Of a stretch of DNA of 16,408 nt, positions 13,454 to 16,408 are shown piece after piece. Below the pieces are notes generated by a model. The model had not been told where the DNA came from. It saw only the letters and a list, made by a program, of their open reading frames with translations, and did no database searches. Origin of the DNA: CAZSPT01 sp964608895 (GTDB lineage: Bacteria; Patescibacteriota; Patescibacteriia; 2-01-FULL-39-33); assembly GCA_964608895.1 (NCBI GenBank), contig CAZSPT010000016.1:1-16408 (forward strand). Reading direction: 5' to 3'. The translations under genes and the position numbers were made by a program. Positions within the stretch are counted from its first letter, which is position 1. Each line of letters starts with the position of its first letter.

Positions 13454-14707
13454 TTATGATTCTTGTTTATCTTTCTCTTTAGTCGGTTCGTCCAATAGAG
13501 ACAACTCCCCTTTAGCAAACCGTTCAAGAGCTTTTTTAATTATCGTTTCCGGACAATAATAAATTTCAACAAAATTATCCCGAAGAGTATGGAAAGAAAT
13601 TCGGCCAATTTCTCTAGTCAATAAAACTTCCGGCTTTTCCCGCAGAACAAACTTAGCCGCCTCCAGACCAGCCCTGACGTTTTTATCCGAAAAAGGATTT
13701 TTTTGAAAATCAAAATTTTTCGGCTGTTCTTTATCCAACTCCAAAAAAAGAAAATAATCGGCTCGGCCGAAATGATCGGAAATTTTTGAATTCAAGCCTT
13801 TAGGTTGATTGACAACCGGAATCACCAGCCGTTGCTTTTTTGGATGATAAGGGACTAAATTAAAATTAAACGACTCAACCGCCGGAACCGCCTGCTTAAT
13901 CTTTCCGGATAACCGTTTATTAACCTGGTGAGCATCGGAAATTCTAACACTCCGCCTTAAAGCGATTATTGCTTCGCCGAAAATAAAAATTCCGGCTCGT
14001 CGGAGCTTTAATTCCCGGAAACTCTCAACTTCAGGTTGATTCTTAAGAACCCGCCTAACCGCCGTTTCAATTTCCCGACTCGGAGAAATATCCATTAAAG
14101 AAAAAACAGCGTTTCTGACAGATTTCAACCCTTCAACAGCCACTAATAAAGCAATCGCAATTCCGGCCAGGCCGGCAAAATAAGGTAGAGAGAAAAATGA
14201 ACCGGCCAGACCAATTAAAACCACTGAAGAAGAAAGCAAATGAACCCGAGATTCCCGGCCGTCGGCTTCCAAACTCTGGGAATTAATTTTCCGCCCGATT
14301 TTTATCTCATAACTCCCGATTAAAAACATCACTATTCCGTCCAAAACAGCCACTCCGACCGCCAGTAAAGGGGCATTTAATCCGGAAACAACCGTCAGCT
14401 GGCGATAACTGGAAATGATAATTTCCCAGGCGGCGTAAAGAATCAGCCCGGAAACAATCAAAGCGGCCAAAGATTCGGCTTTGTAAAAACCGTAGCGAAA
14501 CTGAGCAGTCGCCTTCTTCTGGGAAACTTTCAAACCAAGCCAGGCAATTCCGGCCGACAAAGCGTCGGAAAAAGAATGAAGAGCGTCGGCCATTAAAACC
14601 AAACTGCCGGAAAGCCAACCGACAAAAAGTTTTGCCAAAGCAAAAATCAAAGTCGCCAGGCCGGCGCCGATTGAAGCTTGCTCCCCTTTTTTCAGATTAT
14701 TGGACAT
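13454..14707 (-). CDS. Cation diffusion facilitator transporter fused to a C-terminal NifX-like domain
   Basis: This is a 417-residue fusion. The N-terminal half (about 1-200) is a CDF metal/proton antiporter with helices near 12-30, 35-60, 80-98, 113-132 and 157-190. The cytoplasmic dimerisation domain spans about 205-285. Residues about 292-400 are a NifX-like (Nitro_FeMo-Co) domain with I-S-D-H312-F-G-R-A-D-Y-F. CDFs export divalent metals such as Zn, Fe, Mn or Co. The helix-2 half of the metal site is normal (H44-S-F-S-D48). The helix-5 half, usually H-x3-D, reads E152-S-R-V-H156, which suggests altered specificity. The ATG at 14707 lies 7 nt after the DUF134 stop; an upstream TTG (14746) would overlap that gene. 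The substrate is unknown. Confidence 0.9.
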   Translation of the reverse strand: MSNNLKKGEQASIGAGLATLIFALAKLFVGWLSGSLVLMADALHSFSDALSAGIAWLGLKVSQKKATAQFRYGFYKAESLAALIVSGLILYAAWEIIISSYRQLTVVSGLNAPLLAVGVAVLDGIVMFLIGSYEIKIGRKINSQSLEADGRESRVHLLSSSVVLIGLAGSFFSLPYFAGLAGIAIALLVAVEGLKSVRNAVFSLMDISPSREIETAVRRVLKNQPEVESFRELKLRRAGIFIFGEAIIALRRSVRISDAHQVNKRLSGKIKQAVPAVESFNFNLVPYHPKKQRLVIPVVNQPKGLNSKISDHFGRADYFLFLELDKEQPKNFDFQKNPFSDKNVRAGLEAAKFVLREKPEVLLTREIGRISFHTLRDNFVEIYYCPETIIKKALERFAKGELSLLDEPTKEKDKQES

Positions 14708-14714
14708 ATTTTTG

Positions 14715-14990
14715 CTATTCCCTAATTTCAATCGCTTTTCCCTCAATTAAAGCCGAGGAAATTTTTTTATGAGCCGAAGCCAGAATCCGCTGAAAAGTGC
14801 TTTGAGAGGTCTTCATTTTTCCGGCCGCTCCGGCTTGACTGAGATTCAGAATATTTTTTAGTCGAAGAGCTTCAACTTCCTCATGGGTTAAAAAAACCAC
14901 TTCCAAAAACCTCAAAGGAATCCCCTGGGGCTTAAAATAACTTACTCGGGGTTGAAAATTTATTTTCCTGATTGTTTTCGGCCTTGGCAT
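14715..14990 (-). CDS. DUF134 helix-turn-helix protein, likely operon regulator
   Basis: This is a 91-residue DUF134 family protein. It starts M-P-R-P-K, has Y-F-K-P-Q-G-I-P-L-R and then a sigma-region-4-like helix-turn-helix: L-T-H-E-E-V-E-A-L-R-L-K-N, L-S-Q-A-G-A-A-G-K-M-K-T-S-Q-S-T-F-Q-R-I-L, ending in K-A-I-E-I. DUF134 proteins usually sit beside NifX-like genes and are thought to be DNA-binding. Being first in the operon directly behind a palindromic promoter supports autoregulation. The family's M-P-R-P start fixes the ATG at 14990; an upstream in-frame TTG would lie inside the -35 box. The leader would be about 18 nt. What it senses is unknown. Confidence 0.9.
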   Translation of the reverse strand: MPRPKTIRKINFQPRVSYFKPQGIPLRFLEVVFLTHEEVEALRLKNILNLSQAGAAGKMKTSQSTFQRILASAHKKISSALIEGKAIEIRE

Positions 14991-15007
14991 TCTGAAAATT
15001 ATTTCCG

Positions 15008-15033
15008 TTATTTTGAATATAAACCCAAAATAA
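15008..15033. promoter_or_regulatory. Candidate operator: perfect 8-bp-arm palindrome over the -10 box
   Basis: TTATTTTG (15008-15015) and CAAAATAA (15026-15033) are exact reverse complements around a 10-nt centre, 26 bp in all. The centre contains the -10 hexamer of the operon promoter, so a bound dimer would block RNA polymerase. Arm-centre spacing is 18 bp, roughly two helical turns. It lies 18 bp upstream of the DUF134 start codon, and DUF134 is the obvious candidate to bind it. Confidence 0.6.
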
Positions 15034-15044
15034 TTTTTTGTCAA
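15016..15044 (-). promoter_or_regulatory. Strong sigma70-type promoter of the ten-gene operon
   Basis: On the minus strand, TTGACA (15039-15044, exact consensus) and TATATT (15016-15021) are spaced by exactly 17 nt. The -10 ends 25 nt before the DUF134 ATG. The promoter sits between the htrA terminator and DUF134. Confidence 0.78.
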
Positions 15045-15061
15045 GTTTTTAAAACTAAACC

Positions 15062-15090
15062 AAAAAAACGGGTTTTAAACCCGTTTTTTT
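15062..15090 (-). terminator. Symmetrical intrinsic terminator after htrA
   Basis: AAAAAAACGGGTTT (15062-15075) and AAACCCGTTTTTTT (15077-15090) are perfect reverse complements around a single base. This gives a hairpin with a T-run after it in both directions. It starts 9 nt past the htrA stop and insulates the downstream operon promoter. Confidence 0.88.
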
Positions 15091-15099
15091 AAAAACCAA

Positions 15100-16329
15100 C
15101 TAATCATCAAAGCGTTCGTCCAGTTTCGCTTTTAATTCTTTTTCCTCCCCTTTCCGAGAAATTTTTAAAACAACTTCTTGCCCAGGCGAATAACGCCTTA
15201 TTATCCGGTTAAGAGAATTGTCAGGAGTGATTTTTTCTCCATCTATTTCTAAAATAATGTCATTTTCCTGAAGGTCGGCTCGGTCGGCCGGAGAACCGGG
15301 AACAACCGCCGGCTCGCCGGCTCCTCTGCCCCGGACAATTAAAACGCCGTAATCATAATCAAGATTATTCTTTTTCTTAATCTCCGAATCTATCTGAAAA
15401 TAACGAACGCCCAGCCACGCCCGAACCAGCCGGCCGTGCTCTTTAACTTCGTCAACAATTTTTTTAATTTCATTGGCCGGAATCGCAAAACCGATATTTT
15501 CCGCTCCTACAGCCATCGCGGTATTTACTCCGATTACCCGGCCGTTTAAATTTAAAAGCGGTCCGCCGGAATTGCCGGAATTAACGGAAGCGTCCGTTTG
15601 AATGACATTGACTAATTCCTGATTATCTCCCAGACCGCTTGAAGCTACAATCGTCCGGCCGAGCCCGGAGACCACTCCGGTTGAAACAGTATTACTAAAT
15701 TCTCCCAAAGCGTTACCAATAGCAATAACTGTCTGACCAACCTTTAAAGAATCGCTGTCTCCAAAAACCGCAGTTGGGAGATTGCTTGCCTTAATTTTCA
15801 AAACCGCCAAGTCATTTAAAGAATCCCGAGCTAAAACTTCGGCTGAATATTTTTCGCCGGTGGTGGTTAAAACAATATAATCAACATCCTTATAGCCGAC
15901 AACGTGACGATTAGTGACGACATAGCCGTCGCTTGAAATAATAAAACCGGTGCCGACGCTAATTTCTGTTTCTTGCTCTTCCTGACCTTCTTGAAGTCGT
16001 CCGGGCGCTTCAAATAACCGATTTAAATCATCTCCAAAAAATTGGCGAAAAAGCTCTTCCTGAAACGGATCAAGATAATTATCCTCAATTAAAGACAAAT
16101 CCTTGGCCGCAACAATACTGACGACCGCCGGCGAAACTTTTTCAACTACTTCAATCACCGCCGACTCCTCTTTGACGACTTGGGAAGCATCTGACTCAAA
16201 CAAAACCGCTTCCGGCCGAGAAGCCGCAAAATAATAACCGACCGCTCCGCCGGCCAAACCGCCAAAGACAATCGCCACTAAAACCGCTGCGGCAACTGTT
16301 TTAAATAAGAGACTAGAAGTAATTTTCAT
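15100..16329 (-). CDS. HtrA/DegP-like membrane-anchored serine protease with PDZ domain
   Basis: This is a 409-residue protease for envelope protein quality control. An N-terminal anchor (about 10-36) is followed by an acidic spacer, a trypsin-like domain and one PDZ domain. The catalytic triad is intact: H142 (T-N-R-H-V-V), D173 (L-N-D-L-A-V-L) and S254 (G-N-S-G-G-P-L). The PDZ region (about 305-400) contains the Y-D-Y-G-V-L-I-V-R binding strand and G-S-P-A-D-R-A-D-L-Q-E-N-D-I-I-L. There is a single PDZ, as in DegS or Gram-positive HtrA. An acidic Gln/Glu-rich stretch (113-122) lies just before the protease core. The ATG at 16329 is chosen over a TTG at 16353. It has its own promoter and terminator, so it is monocistronic. 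Confidence 0.95.
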   Translation of the reverse strand: MKITSSLLFKTVAAAVLVAIVFGGLAGGAVGYYFAASRPEAVLFESDASQVVKEESAVIEVVEKVSPAVVSIVAAKDLSLIEDNYLDPFQEELFRQFFGDDLNRLFEAPGRLQEGQEEQETEISVGTGFIISSDGYVVTNRHVVGYKDVDYIVLTTTGEKYSAEVLARDSLNDLAVLKIKASNLPTAVFGDSDSLKVGQTVIAIGNALGEFSNTVSTGVVSGLGRTIVASSGLGDNQELVNVIQTDASVNSGNSGGPLLNLNGRVIGVNTAMAVGAENIGFAIPANEIKKIVDEVKEHGRLVRAWLGVRYFQIDSEIKKKNNLDYDYGVLIVRGRGAGEPAVVPGSPADRADLQENDIILEIDGEKITPDNSLNRIIRRYSPGQEVVLKISRKGEEKELKAKLDERFDD

Positions 16330-16366
16330 AGGCAAAAAATTATTTCTAACCAAAAATATAGTTTAT

Positions 16367-16395
16367 ATTTTAAAATAAAATTTCAAACTCGTCAA
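16367..16395 (-). promoter_or_regulatory. Putative htrA promoter
   Basis: On the minus strand, TTGACG (16390-16395) and TAAAAT (16367-16372) are separated by 17 nt. The -10 ends 37 nt before the htrA ATG. The region is very AT-rich, so alternatives such as nearby TATAAA or TATATT cannot be excluded. Confidence 0.5.
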
Positions 16396-16408
16396 AAAAA
16401 AGGCCTTC
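16394..16408 (-). terminator. Possible 3' half of a terminator of the gene beyond the window
   Basis: In the minus direction the window edge reads GAAGGCC followed by eight T. That looks like the descending arm and T-run of a hairpin whose other arm is outside the window. The T-run abuts the htrA -35 box. Confidence 0.35.

Noticed and set aside
12766..14707. Nitrogen fixation locus
   Set aside because: NifX-like domains occur here, but no nifH, nifD, nifK, nifE, nifN or nifB is present; these domains are common outside nitrogen fixers.
7384..14990. Recent horizontal acquisition of the large operon
   Set aside because: No transposase, integrase, direct repeats or tRNA edges are seen, and GGCCGG usage and base style look like those of neighbouring housekeeping genes.
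14991..15044. N-terminal extension of DUF134 from a TTG codon
   Set aside because: It would place the promoter inside the gene, and DUF134 proteins begin M-P-R-P.
1..16408. Recoding of UGA to glycine as in some Patescibacteria
   Set aside because: Many full-length genes end in TGA next to the following start, and none reads through in-frame TGA.

Overview
The window looks like part of the chromosome of a small-genome, probably anaerobic bacterium, most likely a Candidate Phyla Radiation (Patescibacteria) lineage. This placement rests on several features together: genes packed with 0-50 nt gaps, no Shine-Dalgarno sequence ahead of any start I checked, A/T-rich leaders, a PEGA/beta-propeller membrane protein, and a short methionyl-tRNA synthetase without the C-terminal tRNA-binding domain. 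There is no rRNA, so the lineage is an inference. TGA is used as a stop by many intact genes, so the code is standard. The sequence is moderately AT-rich but is studded with GGCCGG-type words.

Layout. (1) 1-1621, plus strand: the 3' end of murA (peptidoglycan precursor synthesis), then a PEGA-domain membrane protein. A terminator hairpin there is shared with the stop codon of the convergent gene. (2) 1622-7224, minus strand: a housekeeping operon read from high to low coordinates, rsmI - metG - cvpA - tatD - GT-C glycosyltransferase - HIT hydrolase. A promoter lies directly before rsmI and implies an almost leaderless message. (3) 7225-7383: an intergenic region with that promoter, a GC-rich inverted repeat and the terminator of the next operon. 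(4) 7384-14990, minus strand: a ten-gene operon, DUF134 regulator - CDF transporter fused to a NifX-like domain - Gly-rich zinc ribbon - NifX-like protein - two ferredoxin-containing MinD-type ATPases - cytoplasmic thioredoxin - signal-peptide thioredoxin fused to a CcdA-like domain - YibE/F membrane protein - membrane-anchored tandem thioredoxin. Its promoter (TTGACA-17-TATATT) carries a perfect 26-bp palindrome over the -10 box. (5) 15062-16408, minus strand: an HtrA/DegP protease with its own terminator and promoter.

How the genes may work together. The large operon combines the DUF134/NifX/twin Fd-ATPase module, known from anaerobes and related to the orange-protein (ORP) Mo-Cu cluster system of Desulfovibrio, with what looks like a complete route for carrying electrons across the membrane: cytosolic CPEC thioredoxin, membrane CcdA cysteines, outward CPHC domain, outward double-CxxC protein. 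It also holds two membrane proteins likely to move metal or other solutes (CDF, YibE/F). My inference is a single metal/metallocluster handling and thiol-redox system under DUF134 control. There is no nitrogenase, NifB or other nif gene in the window, so nitrogen fixation is not indicated. This operon is the best candidate for an undescribed system here.
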